The translations under genes and the position numbers were made by a program. Below the pieces are notes generated by a model. That model searched no databases, was not told the DNA's origin, and saw only the letters and a program-made list of their open reading frames with translations. From Chloroflexota bacterium (lineage in GTDB: Bacteria; Chloroflexota; Anaerolineae; Caldilineales; Caldilineaceae), in assembly GCA_003451595.1 (NCBI GenBank), contig DMDA01000064.1, positions 1 through 64,000 on the forward strand: 64,000 bases of DNA, read 5' to 3'. This document shows positions 28,394 to 41,787 of this stretch, in pieces. Position 1 is the first letter of the stretch; every line of letters starts with the position of its first letter.

Positions 28394-29371
28394 ATGGCGC
28401 GCTATTTCCTCGGCATCGACGGCGGCGGCACCAAGACGCAGGCGGCCATCTGCGATGAAAGCGGGCGCGTGCTTGGCGTCGGGCTGGGCGGTGCATCCGG
28501 CATCGACAGCGTGGGCGCCGACGCCGCGACAGTGAGCATCGGCGCGGCAGTGACAGCCGCGCGCGTCCAGGCTGGCCTGGCCGACGCGCCCTTCGCCGCC
28601 GTCTTTCTTGGCATGGCGGGCGTTGTCTCCGCAGCGGATCGCGACATCGTGCGTGCAGTGGCGCAGCGCTTGCAACTCGGCGACGCCATCCACGTCGATC
28701 ATGACATCCGCATTGCGCTGGCGGGTGGACTGTCCGGACGCCCCGGCATCGCGCTGATTGCGGGCACCGGCTCCTCCTGTTTTGGCATGAACGCGGCGGG
28801 CGAACGCTGGCAGGCTGGCGGTTGGGGACATCTTATCTCGGACGAAGGCAGCAGCTACTGGTTCGGCTGGAACGCCATCCGCCTGGCAGCCGGCGCGGGC
28901 GATGGGCGGTGGCAGAGTGCGCTCTACGCGCCTGTGATGCGCGGGCTTGGAATCGAGCGCGTTGCTGACCTGCATCAGCGGCTCTACACCCAGGGCATCA
29001 GCAAAGCGGAGATCGCCAGCTTTGCCCCGCTGGTGATGGAAGCAGCCGCGGCTGGCGACGCGTTGGCGCTGGGACTGATCCGTCAGGGTGTGCAGGAACT
29101 GGCGCTCATGGTGACGGCGGTCGCACGTAACCTGGGTTGGGCTGCTGCGCCCTGCGAAGTGACGCTGACTGGTGGTCTCTGGCGCGCCGGTGAGGTGGTG
29201 TTGGCGCCCTTCCGTGCGGCGCTGGCGGAGATGTTGCCCATGGCGCGCATCGTCATGCCGGAACTGCCGCCGGTGATCGGCGCGTGCGTGCTGGCGCTGC
29301 AGGCGGGCGGTGTACAAGTCGGCGAACAGGTTCAGCGCAATTTCGACGCACAAAATTGGAGTTTGGGGTAA
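28394..29371 (+). CDS. BadF/BadG-type sugar kinase, probable N-acetylglucosamine kinase
   Basis: The 325-residue ASKHA ATPase starts 1 bp after the previous stop; an upstream in-frame ATG lies inside the previous gene. The phosphate-1 motif GIDGGGTKT (residues 7-15) and [14 protein letters not shown] (adenosine/phosphate-2) are clear, and [17 protein letters not shown] is the GlcNAc kinase-type signature. It would phosphorylate GlcNAc, or a related amino sugar, after import. It sits with the PMI-type genes and a GH2 enzyme. Confidence 0.85.
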   Translation: MARYFLGIDGGGTKTQAAICDESGRVLGVGLGGASGIDSVGADAATVSIGAAVTAARVQAGLADAPFAAVFLGMAGVVSAADRDIVRAVAQRLQLGDAIHVDHDIRIALAGGLSGRPGIALIAGTGSSCFGMNAAGERWQAGGWGHLISDEGSSYWFGWNAIRLAAGAGDGRWQSALYAPVMRGLGIERVADLHQRLYTQGISKAEIASFAPLVMEAAAAGDALALGLIRQGVQELALMVTAVARNLGWAAAPCEVTLTGGLWRAGEVVLAPFRAALAEMLPMARIVMPELPPVIGACVLALQAGGVQVGEQVQRNFDAQNWSLG

Positions 29372-29373
29372 AG

Positions 29374-31506
29374 ATGAACCAGCGGATTGATCTCAACGGC
29401 GTCTGGCGCTACCAGCCACTGGCCTGGACAACCCTACATGCCGATGGCGCCATCTCTGAGCAGGTGGCAAATCTGCCGCCGGCGGGTGAGATGCTGTTGC
29501 CGATGAACTGGCAGAAGCGCGGGCTGGAAAGCTTCGACGGGCGCGTGCGTTTTACCCGCACATTTGCTGCCCCCGCTTTGTCCCCCGGAGAACGCGCTTT
29601 CCTCGTCTTCTGCGGAGTGGACTACTTCGCCGACGTGATGTTGAACGGGCAACATCTGGGCAGGCACGCTGGCTATTTTGAACCTTTCCAGTTCGAAGTC
29701 ACCGACATCCTGCGCGATGGCGAGAACCAACTCCAGGTTGATGTCGATTGCCCGCTGGAGGAACCGGGCGCGGTCTGGCCCGATCACAAGTGGGTCATCA
29801 AAGGCATTCTCAACCACTGGGACGCGCGTCCGGGCAGTTGGGACCCCGCGACGGGCCAGAAGCAGAACTCTGGCGGCATCTGGGGCGATGTCTACATCGA
29901 GGTGCGCCCGGCTGCCTTTGTCACCAACGTGCGCGCTGCAGCCACGCTCACCCCCAAGGAGGCGTCAGATTCTTTCTTCAACGCAGCAGACGAGCACACC
30001 AGCGGTCAGCAAGCAATCGTGCGCGTAGAATTCGACGTGGACAGCACCCAGACCGGCGACCTTCCGCTGCGTGTGGCGTTGGATGACCATGCAACGATAG
30101 AGACGCTGCGGGTAACGCGCGGGCGCAGCCACCATGTGGTCGTGCTGCACGTGGCTGACCCTCAACTTTGGTGGCCGTGGGATATTGGGACGCCCTTTCT
30201 GTACACACTGGCAGTCGAGCTAGGGGCAGAGCGCTGGGAAACTGCGTTCGGCATCCGTCAGATCAACCTCGATCCCCACACCGGCGACTGGACGATCAAC
30301 GGGCGACGCTTCTTTGTGCGCGGCACGAACGTGATCCCGACGTTGTGGCTGGGCGAGTACGACGCCGCCATGATCGCCCGCGACATCGAGCTGCTCAAGG
30401 CTGCCCACATCAATGGCGTGCGCGTCTGCGTCCACATCAACCGTGACGAATTCTACACTGCCTGCGACCGCGCTGGCATCGTCGTCTGGCAGGACTTTGC
30501 GCTGCAGTGGGCGTACACCACCGATCCACGCTTCACACAAGAGGCAGTGCGCCAGGTGCAGGCGATGGTCAATCATCTCTACAACCATGCCTGCATTGCG
30601 TTGTGGTGCACACAGAACGAGTCTTCGTTCCACAATAAGGTGATCCTCAATCCAGTGCTGGCGCAAGCCGCCGCACAGTGCGATTCCTCACGCTATGTGC
30701 GCGCCACTTCCGAATTCGCCGAGCACGCCTACCCTGGCTGGTATTTCGGGCATGTGCGTGATTATCTCACGCTCCCCGGTGCGCCGATCCTGACCGAGTT
30801 CGGCGCGCAAGCACTACCGTCCGCCGCCGAAGTGCGACAGATGCGCGGCGGCGACCAATGGCCGCCCGATTGGAGTGGGCTTGCTTACCACGACTTCCAA
30901 TACGACCAGACCTTTCACGTTGCTGGCATCGAGCTGGGCGAGTCGCTGGAAGCGTTCGTTGCCAACTCGCAACGCTATCAGGCTGATCTGCTCAAGTTCG
31001 CCATCGAGCACTATCGACGCCACAAGTACACAAAGATCGGCGGTCTCTTTCAGTTCATGTTCATGGACTGCTGGCCTTCGATCACCTGGTCAGTGCTCTC
31101 CTACGCTCGTGTGCCCAAGCTGGGCTATCACACCTTACAACAGGTCTATCAGCCGGTGCTGCCGATCGCCGAAATCAATCGCGACAAGGTACTGCGCGGC
31201 CGCGACCTGGGCAGCCACGATCGCCCCTTCCAGGTCGCTTGCTGGCTGGTGAACGACCGCCACGCGCCGCTGACGGGCTGTCGCCTTGTCGTCGGTCTGC
31301 GGCGCGGTGACGCCACAGTCGCGGCAGTCGAACACGATCTACCCACGATCGCCGCCGACTGCGTGGCATCTTTAGGCACGATGACACTTGACCCGCCTGC
31401 CAACCTGCCACTGGGCGTTTACACGCTGGAACTCATCGTGCATCTACAGGGCAGCGAGATCGGCCGGAATGCTTATGCGCTGGAGTTGGTGGGCCTGGGA
31501 AAGTAG
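29374..31506 (+). CDS. Glycoside hydrolase family 2, beta-mannosidase-like
   Basis: The 710-residue GH2 enzyme starts 2 bp after the kinase stop. The N-terminal sugar-binding (jelly-roll) domain contains [25 protein letters not shown] sequence, followed by [12 protein letters not shown], an immunoglobulin-like domain and a TIM barrel. The acid/base Glu416 lies in WCTQNE and the nucleophile Glu475 in LTEFGAQA. The layout is closest to beta-mannosidase and related exo-acting GH2 enzymes. No signal peptide, so it should act in the cytoplasm on imported oligosaccharides. Mannoside specificity is inferred from the neighbouring mannose-6-phosphate isomerases. Confidence 0.85.
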   Translation: MNQRIDLNGVWRYQPLAWTTLHADGAISEQVANLPPAGEMLLPMNWQKRGLESFDGRVRFTRTFAAPALSPGERAFLVFCGVDYFADVMLNGQHLGRHAGYFEPFQFEVTDILRDGENQLQVDVDCPLEEPGAVWPDHKWVIKGILNHWDARPGSWDPATGQKQNSGGIWGDVYIEVRPAAFVTNVRAAATLTPKEASDSFFNAADEHTSGQQAIVRVEFDVDSTQTGDLPLRVALDDHATIETLRVTRGRSHHVVVLHVADPQLWWPWDIGTPFLYTLAVELGAERWETAFGIRQINLDPHTGDWTINGRRFFVRGTNVIPTLWLGEYDAAMIARDIELLKAAHINGVRVCVHINRDEFYTACDRAGIVVWQDFALQWAYTTDPRFTQEAVRQVQAMVNHLYNHACIALWCTQNESSFHNKVILNPVLAQAAAQCDSSRYVRATSEFAEHAYPGWYFGHVRDYLTLPGAPILTEFGAQALPSAAEVRQMRGGDQWPPDWSGLAYHDFQYDQTFHVAGIELGESLEAFVANSQRYQADLLKFAIEHYRRHKYTKIGGLFQFMFMDCWPSITWSVLSYARVPKLGYHTLQQVYQPVLPIAEINRDKVLRGRDLGSHDRPFQVACWLVNDRHAPLTGCRLVVGLRRGDATVAAVEHDLPTIAADCVASLGTMTLDPPANLPLGVYTLELIVHLQGSEIGRNAYALELVGLGK

Positions 31507-31577
31507 GCAATTGGGAGTGGGGTCGGAATTGTTGACCGTTCACACTGTTTGATAGATGACTTTGGAGACTGCTTACG

Positions 31578-33797
31578 ATGAGTTCACAGCGTACGATTGA
31601 CTTCCGCTATGCGCCGCCCGTCAGTTGGACCAATATCTGCTATCCCGATGACCCGTACAAGTCATTGGTGAGTGAATCCGGCGCGCTGCTGTACGGCTTT
31701 GACCCATTGATCTTTTTCAGCTGGCATTTCAAGCGCGTGATCGAGTTTAGCCTGATCTCGGCAGACCAACCGGTGAGTGTCACCCAGCGCACGGAGAGCG
31801 CGCGTGTGCCGGTGGTAATCACGACGCAGACTTATCCGACGGCGGTGCTGGAGTTGCGCACCTTTGCGCATCAGGACGCCTCCGGCCGACGCACCGATGT
31901 GGTGCTGTGGGAGATTCGCGTCAACGACGATGTCGATGAAATCCTCACCGGTCTGCATCTTGACCTCACCGAACAAGGCGTCGTGTTCACCGGTCGTTCC
32001 GTTGCGCCGGCGCGGACGATCTTTGCAGCGCCGCTCGCCACCTTCACGCCACCCGAATTCTGGCGCGCCATCAATGCGTATCACGTCGAGAATGAAGATG
32101 ACCCCGCACCGGGTGACGTGGTGCTGCTCTCATCGCCGCAGCGATTGGTGCACATCCACCCTACCGGCTTCCGACACGCGGGCGGATTGGGCACTGAACT
32201 GCGTATTGTCAAGGGCAGCGAGACGATCAGCGGGGCGATCATCCTGCCGTTGAATTATCAGCAGACTACAGGGTTGGATTACGCCTGGGCGCAGCAGGCG
32301 CTGACCGAGGTTCGGCGCTTCTGGACAGAGTTTCCGCTCCTACGCAACACCATTCGCGTGCCCGATCCGGCTGTCATGGATATGGTCGTAGCGCTGGCGC
32401 GCAACATCCTGCAGGCGCGTGAGATCAAGGATGGCCTGCCCGTCTTTCAGGTGGGGCCAACCTGTTATCGCGGACTGTGGGTGGTCGATGGGCATTTCTT
32501 CCTCGAGGCAGCGCAATATCTTGGTTACGGCGACGATGCGTTGGGCGGCGTCAGCACCTTGCTCAAGCATGTCCATCCCGATGGCTCCATTGCGCGGATG
32601 CCTTTCCACACCAAGGAAAGCGGCATTGCGATCGCCACGATCATCCGGCAGATGGAGCTGGCTGGTCAGGATGACCACCTGGAAGAATTATGGCCGACGA
32701 TTCGCAATGCTGTTACCTATATCGAGGGACTGCGCGCCCAGGCGGACGCACTCCCCGAGGACGCGCCCAATCATGGACTGGTGCCAGCGGCGTTTGGCGA
32801 CGGTGGCGTCGGCGGCGACCGTGGCGAGTACACGACGCCGGTGTGGATACTCTTCGGACTGAAGTCCGCTCTGGAGGCCGCAGAACGCCTGGGCTACACC
32901 GACGACGCGGCGCGCCTGCGTCATGACTATACGACGCTGCTGGCCAACTTCCGTACACACGTACAGAAGCATCAGAAATATCTGCCCGATGGCACGCCCT
33001 ACATGCCGCCAGTCTATGACGACAGTGGTTTGCATCACTGGATACCCGGCTATCCAGAAACGGTGCAGCGCCAGAATGAACTGCAGCCGGAATCGGCCAC
33101 GTGGGCGCTCTGCCAGACGATCTGGCCCGGCGAGGTCTTCGCGCCCGACGACCCGATCGTGCAGAACTTGTTGCACTTGACCGATCTGGTCGACGACGAA
33201 GAAGGCATCCCCGCCACCACCGGCTGGCTGCCTTACCGGGCAGTGTGGAACTACCATGCCTCGTTTGCAGCACATGTCTGGCTCTACGCCGGGCGGCCAG
33301 ACAAGGCGGTGGATTATCTGTACGCGTTCGCCAATCACGCGGCGCCGACACGCGTCTGGCGCGAAGAACAATCGCTGAAAAGCTCGCACAACGGGCAGCT
33401 CATCGGAGACATGCCACACAACTGGGCGTCGGCGGAGTTCATTCGCCTGGTGCGCCATCTGCTTGTCTTCGAACGCGGCGAAACATTAGAACTGCTCCCA
33501 GGTCTCCCAGAAAACTGGATTTATGACGGCGCTGTTGCGGAGCTGGAGAGGACGCCCACGCGTTTCGGCCCCGTCTCAATCAAGCTGGAGATCGGCGCTG
33601 CACGCAGCTTTGACCTGCGGATTGCGTGTGACACAACGTGGCCGCGCAAACCTGCGGCGTTGCGCTTGCGACTGCCTCCGGGCAGCACAGTGCGCCTGGA
33701 CGACCACCCCCTGCCCCTGACCGCCGCTGGCTGGTGTGAACTGCCGTGGGCGCCAATGCTGACGGTGCAGGGCGCACTGGCTGAACACGCAGCGTAG
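31578..33797 (+). CDS. Putative six-hairpin (alpha/alpha toroid) glycosidase
   Basis: The 739-residue cytoplasmic protein has a beta-rich N-terminal ~240 residues and then a helical barrel region with repeated motifs: [76 protein letters not shown]. These match the general look of GH15/GH63/GH78-like six-hairpin glycosidases, where an acidic pair in such segments is catalytic. I cannot name the family. It probably trims the imported glycan before or after the GH2 enzyme; the 71-bp gap keeps it in the same run. Confidence 0.65.
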   Translation: MSSQRTIDFRYAPPVSWTNICYPDDPYKSLVSESGALLYGFDPLIFFSWHFKRVIEFSLISADQPVSVTQRTESARVPVVITTQTYPTAVLELRTFAHQDASGRRTDVVLWEIRVNDDVDEILTGLHLDLTEQGVVFTGRSVAPARTIFAAPLATFTPPEFWRAINAYHVENEDDPAPGDVVLLSSPQRLVHIHPTGFRHAGGLGTELRIVKGSETISGAIILPLNYQQTTGLDYAWAQQALTEVRRFWTEFPLLRNTIRVPDPAVMDMVVALARNILQAREIKDGLPVFQVGPTCYRGLWVVDGHFFLEAAQYLGYGDDALGGVSTLLKHVHPDGSIARMPFHTKESGIAIATIIRQMELAGQDDHLEELWPTIRNAVTYIEGLRAQADALPEDAPNHGLVPAAFGDGGVGGDRGEYTTPVWILFGLKSALEAAERLGYTDDAARLRHDYTTLLANFRTHVQKHQKYLPDGTPYMPPVYDDSGLHHWIPGYPETVQRQNELQPESATWALCQTIWPGEVFAPDDPIVQNLLHLTDLVDDEEGIPATTGWLPYRAVWNYHASFAAHVWLYAGRPDKAVDYLYAFANHAAPTRVWREEQSLKSSHNGQLIGDMPHNWASAEFIRLVRHLLVFERGETLELLPGLPENWIYDGAVAELERTPTRFGPVSIKLEIGAARSFDLRIACDTTWPRKPAALRLRLPPGSTVRLDDHPLPLTAAGWCELPWAPMLTVQGALAEHAA

Positions 33798-33958
33798 TCT
33801 GCCGGGTGGCCTGAATTTGGGTAGTAAGCAGGGGCTTGAAAGGAGGAAAAGCATCGAAACAAGAAGGCACATTCTCTGGTGGTGAAGCTACAGTACGGCG
33901 ACGCCACCGACTTTTCGCCCGCTTTGGTTCTACATTGCATCAACCAGGAGATTGCGAG

Positions 33959-35290
33959 ATGAAAACACGGTTCTACACGCTTTTTGCACTACTGATCGTC
34001 GGCGCCATGCTGCTGTCGGCATGCACCATGCCGGCTGCGGCGCCAACCGGTGGAGGCGCCGCGCCAGCCGCCAGCGGTGACACCATCGAGTTGCTGTACA
34101 TGACGCACAACCACGCGCAGTCGATCCCGGTCAACGAGGCGATCATCGCCGAGTTTGAGGCGGCGCATCCCAACGTCAAGATCACCTTTGACAATGCGCC
34201 ACATAGCAACTTCGAGCAGAAAGTATTGACTGCGTTCGCTGGCGGCACCGGACCAGATGTTTTCTGGATGGGCGACTGGATGATCCCGCAACTGGTCAAG
34301 AACGGGATCGTAGCGCCGGTCGATCCGACCGCCTTTGGCGTCCAGACGCAGGAGGAGTTTGCCGCCCTCTTCGAGCCAGGCTCGCTCGACGCCTTCACCG
34401 TTGACGGCAAGATTTACACCGGCGGCGTCTCCGAGTACAACACCTTCAGCTTGATCTACGACAAGGATGACTTTGCCGAGGCGGGTATCGAGCCATTGTC
34501 GAAAGACACACCGATCACCTGGGAAGAGCTGGCGGATATTGCCGCAAAACTGACCAAGAAGGATGGCGACAAGGTCGTGCGCATTGGTCTGGAATGGCCG
34601 TTCCAAACGCCGATCTGGACGGTGCTGATCCAGGAGCCAATGCTGCGGCAGCTCGGCGGTGAATTGATCAATCCAGACACGGGCATGCCTGACTTCACGC
34701 AAGAGCCGATGATCAAGGTGATGGAATACGTTCAGGGTCTGCGCAACGCTGGCGCTATCGACCCTGCACTCGACCAAAACCTGCTCGATGACCTGGCAAA
34801 CGACCGAGTTTCGATCCTGATCGCTGGGCCGTGGGCTGCCAAGCCGCTCAACGACATCAACCCGGATCTGAACTGGGACACAGCCCCCTTGCCACAATTT
34901 GCGAATGCGGTCGACCGCGTCACGACGCTCTACGCCTGGGCGTGGTTTGTGAGCGGCAAGTCCTCACCAGAGAAGCAGAAAGCGGCATGGGAATTTGTCA
35001 ATCTGCTCACCAGCAAGCAGCAGGAATGGTGGGACAAAGTCGGTTATGTACAAGCGCGCAAAGCCGACATCAATGGCATGAGTCTGCCCGAGTACTATGC
35101 ACAGGCTGATGCACGGCTTGCCACCATCTTCGCCGACTATCCATACGGCAAATTCGAATTCCGCTCGCCGCAATACTTCGAGCTATCCGACATCTGGACG
35201 CGCGCACAGGATCGCGTGCTGCAAGGTGAAGATGTCATGACCGTCCTGCAGGAAGCACAAGCACAGGCAGAGCAGGCAGTCAGCCAATAG
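33959..35290 (+). CDS. Sugar ABC transporter substrate-binding lipoprotein
   Basis: The 443-residue family 1 binding protein has a lipoprotein signal with lipobox LLSAC near residue 20; the start at MKTRFY follows CAGGAG. NVKITFDNAPHSNFEQKVLTAF and GGTGPDVFWMGDW are the family signature region. It should capture the oligosaccharide digested by the enzymes upstream. The 160-bp gap before it contains no evident promoter, only purine-rich sequence. Confidence 0.9.
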   Translation: MKTRFYTLFALLIVGAMLLSACTMPAAAPTGGGAAPAASGDTIELLYMTHNHAQSIPVNEAIIAEFEAAHPNVKITFDNAPHSNFEQKVLTAFAGGTGPDVFWMGDWMIPQLVKNGIVAPVDPTAFGVQTQEEFAALFEPGSLDAFTVDGKIYTGGVSEYNTFSLIYDKDDFAEAGIEPLSKDTPITWEELADIAAKLTKKDGDKVVRIGLEWPFQTPIWTVLIQEPMLRQLGGELINPDTGMPDFTQEPMIKVMEYVQGLRNAGAIDPALDQNLLDDLANDRVSILIAGPWAAKPLNDINPDLNWDTAPLPQFANAVDRVTTLYAWAWFVSGKSSPEKQKAAWEFVNLLTSKQQEWWDKVGYVQARKADINGMSLPEYYAQADARLATIFADYPYGKFEFRSPQYFELSDIWTRAQDRVLQGEDVMTVLQEAQAQAEQAVSQ

Positions 35291-35374
35291 GCAAGCTCTG
35301 CGAGCAGTGCGGCCAGGATGAACGGGCGGAGCCGGCCGGCAGCCGGCTCCGCCCCAGCGCAGTAGGAGGATTTG

Positions 35375-36316
35375 ATGGCCGATACGAGCGCCTCTTCTAG
35401 ACGTCGTAACCAGACAAAGCCAGACAGACCGTCTATCTTTGGGAGGAGCCTTGCTGCCCGGAAGATGCGATTTGGCCTGCTCTTCGCTGCGCCTGCGTTC
35501 GTCTTTTTCGGAGTTTTTTATGTATATCCGTTATTTCGCACCTTCTACGTCAGCTTATTTAGCTGGAGCTTGTTGGATGAGCCGCGCTTCATCGGCATTA
35601 CAAATTATGTAAATCTATCGAATGACAAGGAATTCATCAACTCGGTTGGCGTCAGTTTCTACTATGCAATTGGCGTCTGTGTAGCGATCTGGGTGATTGC
35701 GCTGGCGCTGGCGCTCATGTTCAACCAAACATTCCGTTTCCGCCAGGCGTATCTCTCTGTCTACTATCTGCCCGCTGTCATCTCATTGACAGTGTGGTCG
35801 CTCGTCTGGCTCTTTATGTACAATCCAAGTTTCGGTCTGTTTAGCGAATTTGCGCGCTGGCTTGGCTTCGCGAATGTGCGCATGTTGGACAATCCACAGA
35901 CTGCGATGCCAGCGATGATCTTGTTGAGCATCTGGAAGGGCACGCCGGTCTACATGCTGATCTATCTGGCCGGCCTGCGCGCCATTCCTGGCGACTACTA
36001 TGAGGCGGCAAAGGTGGACGGTGCGTCGGCGCTACAGCGACTGTGGCACATCACGCTGCCGCTGTTACGCCCGGTCTTTCTCTATGTTGTCGTGATCTCG
36101 ATCATCGGCGCATTCCAGGCGTTCACGCCAATGTACTTGCTGACCAATGGCGGCCCTGGCTCGGCGACGCGTGTGCTCTCGATGTTCATCTTTCAGAATG
36201 GCTTCCAGTTTCTGAAAATGGGCTATGCCAGCGCCGCATCAGTCATCTTTTTATTGATCTTGCTGGTCTTTAGTGTTGTTCAATTCCGCATCTTGCGCTT
36301 CCAGCAGCAGGATTGA
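35375..36316 (+). CDS. Sugar ABC transporter permease, MalF/UgpA-like
   Basis: The 313-residue membrane protein starts at the ATG after GTAGGAGG. Six helices and the EAA loop [20 protein letters not shown] are visible. Pairs with the permease gene 30 bp downstream. No linked ATPase gene, as in the minus-strand importer. Confidence 0.9.
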   Translation: MADTSASSRRRNQTKPDRPSIFGRSLAARKMRFGLLFAAPAFVFFGVFYVYPLFRTFYVSLFSWSLLDEPRFIGITNYVNLSNDKEFINSVGVSFYYAIGVCVAIWVIALALALMFNQTFRFRQAYLSVYYLPAVISLTVWSLVWLFMYNPSFGLFSEFARWLGFANVRMLDNPQTAMPAMILLSIWKGTPVYMLIYLAGLRAIPGDYYEAAKVDGASALQRLWHITLPLLRPVFLYVVVISIIGAFQAFTPMYLLTNGGPGSATRVLSMFIFQNGFQFLKMGYASAASVIFLLILLVFSVVQFRILRFQQQD

Positions 36317-36346
36317 CGCTGACTGCACCGGCCTCAAGGATTTATT

Positions 36347-37180
36347 ATGTCACGTAAAGCCCAACGCACCTTACTTAGCCTCCTAGCGCAATCTGGCATT
36401 CTTGCCGGCGCGCTCGTGATCTCTGTGCCAGCGCTCTACATGGTGTCAGCCTCATTGATGAACAGCCAGGACTTCTTCGCGGCGCAGGTCAAATTGCTGC
36501 CCAGCTCGCTCTATTTGCAGAACTACATTGAAGTGTTCTCGGTCTTCAACTTCGGCAATTATCTCAAGAACAGCTTCATCGTCACCGGCGCAGTGGTGCT
36601 ATTGAACTTGATCTTCACACCCATGGTGGGCTACAGCCTGGCCAAATTCGACTTTCCCGGCAAGACCGTGCTGTTGCTCTTTGTGCTGGCGACGATCATG
36701 ATTCCCTTCACCGCGATCCTGATTCCGCTCTTTCTGATCATCCGCAGTTTTGGTTGGGTTAACACCTACCCCGGCCTGGTGATCCCGTTTGCTATGTCAG
36801 CTTTCGGCGTCTTTCTCATGCGCCAATTCATTTTGGCAGTGCCAGATGACTACATCGACGCTGGTCGCATCGATGGCGCCAGCGAACTCCGCATCTATTT
36901 TCAGATTGTAGTGCCGCTAATCCAGCCTGCCCTGATCACGTTGGCAATTGTGGTCTTTGTCGCCAGCTGGGATGAGTTCCTGTGGATGCTGATCGTCACG
37001 ACGGGTGATGCGCTGCGGACATTGCCGGTAGGTCTGGCGAAATTTGTAGAACAATACCGCACGCGCTACGAATTGATGATGGCTGGATCGGTGGTGGCAG
37101 CCGCGCCGGTGGTGCTACTCTTCCTGGCCGTGCAACGGCGCTTCTTGCAGGGCATGGCAGGACTATCGGGGTTGAAATAA
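36347..37180 (+). CDS. Sugar ABC transporter permease, MalG/UgpE-like
   Basis: The 277-residue membrane protein has a degenerate EAA loop, [20 protein letters not shown], and closing helices typical of the MalG type. Last gene of the sugar operon that begins at 25584; it would form the channel with the preceding permease. Confidence 0.9.
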   Translation: MSRKAQRTLLSLLAQSGILAGALVISVPALYMVSASLMNSQDFFAAQVKLLPSSLYLQNYIEVFSVFNFGNYLKNSFIVTGAVVLLNLIFTPMVGYSLAKFDFPGKTVLLLFVLATIMIPFTAILIPLFLIIRSFGWVNTYPGLVIPFAMSAFGVFLMRQFILAVPDDYIDAGRIDGASELRIYFQIVVPLIQPALITLAIVVFVASWDEFLWMLIVTTGDALRTLPVGLAKFVEQYRTRYELMMAGSVVAAAPVVLLFLAVQRRFLQGMAGLSGLK

Positions 37181-37248
37181 TGAGGGCGAATTAGCGGTTT
37201 CCTGCGTTCACGCCATTACACCCCTGGGGCAGATCGCATTTTCAGCAC

Positions 37249-37277
37249 TGGCGCATTCCGCGAATCCATTCTATACT
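37249..37277 (+). promoter_or_regulatory. Possible promoter of the GlsB-like gene
   Basis: A good -10 TATACT (37272-37277) with a weak -35 TGGCGC (37249-37254) at 17 bp. About 60 bp before the gene start. Confidence 0.35.
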
Positions 37278-37336
37278 ATAGCACCTAACAGCAGCGTACG
37301 TAACGTTTTCCACATTTCACACAAAGGAGCATCAAC

Positions 37337-37600
37337 ATGGACATTATGGGCTGGATTGGTGCGATCATCATCGGTGGCATTGCAGGTTGGCTGGCTGGCA
37401 AAGTGATGCGTGGCGGTGGATTTGGTGTGCTCGTCAACGTGATCCTCGGCATCTTGGGCGGCGTGATCGGCAATTGGCTGATCAGCATCTTGCCATTTCT
37501 CTCATTCCTACAAAGTTGGGGAGTGATTGGGTCGATCATCATCGGCTTCATTGGCGCTGCCATCATTCTGGCAATTGCAGGGTTGTTCAAACGTAGTTAG
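37337..37600 (+). CDS. GlsB/YeaQ/YmgE-family stress-response membrane protein
   Basis: The 87-residue protein starts after AAAGGAG and has three hydrophobic segments separated by Gly-rich turns: IGAIIIGGIAGWLAGKVMRGG is the family hallmark. Homologues are small inner-membrane proteins, often induced by stress, also annotated as transglycosylase-associated. Its mRNA ends at the clear terminator at 37633-37660. Confidence 0.88.
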   Translation: MDIMGWIGAIIIGGIAGWLAGKVMRGGGFGVLVNVILGILGGVIGNWLISILPFLSFLQSWGVIGSIIIGFIGAAIILAIAGLFKRS

Positions 37601-37632
37601 CGAGACAATTGCTTTAGGAGATTCTGACTTGT

Positions 37633-37660
37633 GGCAGCGGATGCTATCCGCTGCCTTTTT
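37633..37660 (+). terminator. Rho-independent terminator
   Basis: GGCAGCGGAT (37633-37642) pairs perfectly with ATCCGCTGCC (37646-37655), with a 3-nt loop and TTTTT. It ends the GlsB transcript. The hairpin also lies directly beyond the lspA stop on the other strand, where it lacks a T tract. Confidence 0.92.
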
Positions 37661-38226
37661 CATGGGTTTGGCGCCTCCGCATGGCGTTCTGCTGTCTCAT
37701 GCTCTGGCCGCCGGCGCAACGAAGCAAATACGGCGATGATCACGCCCGCCGTCAACGCCATGTCCGCCACATTGAAAACGCCCGTGCGCAGCCAACCGAC
37801 GCCCACAAACATGAAGTCCACCACGCGCCCATCATTGACAATGCGGTCGATCAAGTTGCCGATCCCACCCGCCACCAACAGGCTGATCCCGACCAACATC
37901 AGCGTCGAGGTCTGCGCCGATGCACGCCAGGCATAGACGACCAGCCCCGACAACAACAGCACGGCGACGACGGTGAAGACCCAGAAACGCGCCTGCGCTG
38001 GCAAGTCGGCGCCCAATCCCAGGAACGCGCCTGGATTCTCAAAGTAGGTCAGCCGCGCCAGGCCGCCCGCAACGAATTCTTCGCCAAAGATCATCGGCGG
38101 CTGCAGCGCCAACCACGTGCGCGCCAACGCCTTGGTGGCCTGATCGATGACAAGCACCAGGAGCACGATCAAGAGTGGCAAGAACATGCGACGGTTTGGA
38201 TGTGAGGTAGACGTCGTCACAATCAT
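37660..38226 (-). CDS. lspA: Lipoprotein signal peptidase (signal peptidase II)
   Basis: The 188-residue membrane aspartyl peptidase cleaves lipoprotein signal peptides such as those of the ZnuA-like and sugar-binding proteins here. Four helices and both catalytic aspartates are visible: GNLIDRIVNDGRVVDF and NVADMAL. The NPG-type segment FENPGAFLGLG matches the conserved N-terminal box (NxGAAF). Convergent with the GlsB gene. Confidence 0.93.
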   Translation of the reverse strand: MIVTTSTSHPNRRMFLPLLIVLLVLVIDQATKALARTWLALQPPMIFGEEFVAGGLARLTYFENPGAFLGLGADLPAQARFWVFTVVAVLLLSGLVVYAWRASAQTSTLMLVGISLLVAGGIGNLIDRIVNDGRVVDFMFVGVGWLRTGVFNVADMALTAGVIIAVFASLRRRPEHETAERHAEAPNP

Positions 38227-38403
38227 CCCTTTGGATTTGGTCGGGTCAATTCAACACGCAGTATCATACTCCACAAACGGCTATCCTCCATGCCGGACTA
38301 CGCCTGTGCACGCACAAAATGGTGTGCACCTCATTGTCGCTTGCCCTGCTTTGTGTTAATCTGCATTGCAACAGAACACGCTGCAATGAAATGAGTGCAA
38401 CAC

Positions 38404-40184
<1,781 letters not shown>

Positions 40185-40188
<4 letters not shown>

Positions 40189-41057
40189 ACGCGCTGGAGC
40201 ACTTTCGCCATCACCTGCAGCAAGCTGATGTGCCTGCCGAGGTGCTTGCCCTCGACATCGCCCACATCGGACGCGCTGAACTCAACCCGGCTGTATATCT
40301 GGAGGAACTAGATCGCCTGGCGGATGCTGTCGACTTGCAGCTGAACGCCAGCCTGAGCGGGCGCGCGGCTGCTCAGCAATATCTAGAGTTGCTCACGCAC
40401 GATCTGGCCTTTCACGGCGCCCAAACTGATTACTACGATCCGCGCAACAGCTTTCTCGATCAGGTGCTCGAACGCCGCACGGGGCTACCGATCATGCTGG
40501 CGTTGGTGGCGATGGCGATTGGGCGCCGGCTTGGCTTGCAGATCGATGGCATGGGCTTTCCCCATCATTTCATGGCGAGCTACAGCGACGACGAGGGCGT
40601 CTGGCTCCTCGATCTCTTCCATCGCGCCGTAGTCGAGCCTGACAACGCCGAGGCGCATCTGACGGCCGTGGTTGGGCGACCGGTGCCGTTGACGCCGAGA
40701 GCCTTCATCCCGGTGACGGCGCACGAACTGGCAGCGCGCATCCTCAACAACCTGCGCGCCGCCTACGTCACCCACCCACAGGCAGAGCAATTACTCAATG
40801 TGCTGACCTTCCAGACGGTGCTCACGCCCCGCAACGTGTCGCTCTGGCGCGAACGTGCAGTGCTGCGCTATCACTTGCAGGCGTGGGAAGAAGCAGCGCA
40901 CGACTTGCGGCATTATTTCTCGCTGCTGGGGGCGCTGCCCTATCTCTTCCCCGAAGCGGCCCGCGCCTTCTATACCCTGCCTGAACTTGCCCCCGACGAC
41001 CGCAACCTGCTGGTGATGCATCGCCGCATCAGCGAAATGCTGAACCGGCTGAACTAG
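40185..41057 (+). CDS. SirB1-family transglutaminase-like protein with TPR region
   Basis: The 290-residue protein matches the SirB1/UPF0162 type: LALDIAHIGRAELNPAVYLEELDRLAD at the N-terminus, then YYDPRNSFLDQVLERRTGLPIMLALVAMAIGRRLGL and GMGFPHHFMASY in the transglutaminase-like core, followed by a TPR-like helical tail (residues ~195-285). The catalytic Cys expected in true transglutaminases is not evident (LPIML replaces the Cys-containing helix), so it may be a binding rather than an enzymatic protein. Coupled to the DUF6909-like gene. Confidence 0.75.
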
Positions 41058-41091
41058 ACGACTTTACACAAGGAGATGAAGGAGTACAAAG

Positions 41092-41787
41092 GTGTTTGCC
41101 GGAACTGTCAGACCACCGCGCGACGCGATCTGGTCGTACAAAGCGATCCATGCATTCACATCACTGGTGAAGCCGATCTTTTGCCAGCTTCACATCGAGG
41201 GGCGCGAAAACATTCCTGCCACAGGGGGCTGCGTGTTGACCTGCAACCACACGATGGGACCAGATTTTCTGGTGGTCGGCTACCTTTCGCCCCGCCAGGT
41301 CTACTTCATGGTGAAAGCGGAATTGATGGAGGCCAATCGTTGGCTGGGACGCTTCCTTGCCTACAACGGCTGCTTTCCGATCCGGCGCGGCGATGGCGAT
41401 ATGGAGGCTGTCCAGCACGCCGTCGATCTGGTGCGAGGCGGCCATGTCCTGGGGATGTTCCCTGAGGGCACGCGCAGCCGCACGGGCAAGCTCCAACGAG
41501 GGCGTTCCGGCGCCGCATTCGTGGCCATCCAGGCGCAGGCGCCGATCGTCCCTGTTGCGGTGGTCAATTCCGAACCAATCTTTCAGCGCGCCAATTATCT
41601 GAGCCTGAAACCGCGCGTTCAGGTGGAGGCGCGCGTCGGCAAACCATTGCCACCGCCTACCGATGCAGGAAATCGGCGTTCTCTGCGCAGTTATACACGC
41701 GACATCATGGCCGCCATTGCCGACCTGCTTCCTCCAGCGTTGCGCAGCCAGGAAGATGCACTCAGTGAAGGAGAAGCAAGCGCATGA
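41092..41787 (+). CDS. 1-acyl-sn-glycerol-3-phosphate acyltransferase (PlsC family), copy 1
   Basis: The 231-residue membrane-associated acyltransferase starts at a GTG behind GGAG. The catalytic NHTMGPD (HX4D) and the substrate-binding FPEGTRSR motifs are intact. It should acylate lysophosphatidate in phospholipid synthesis. It overlaps the next gene, a close paralogue, by 4 bp. Confidence 0.87.
   Translation: MFAGTVRPPRDAIWSYKAIHAFTSLVKPIFCQLHIEGRENIPATGGCVLTCNHTMGPDFLVVGYLSPRQVYFMVKAELMEANRWLGRFLAYNGCFPIRRGDGDMEAVQHAVDLVRGGHVLGMFPEGTRSRTGKLQRGRSGAAFVAIQAQAPIVPVAVVNSEPIFQRANYLSLKPRVQVEARVGKPLPPPTDAGNRRSLRSYTRDIMAAIADLLPPALRSQEDALSEGEASA

Noticed and set aside
37633..37660. Bidirectional terminator serving lspA as well
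   Set aside because: On the minus strand the hairpin is not followed by a T tract, so only the plus-strand function is supported.
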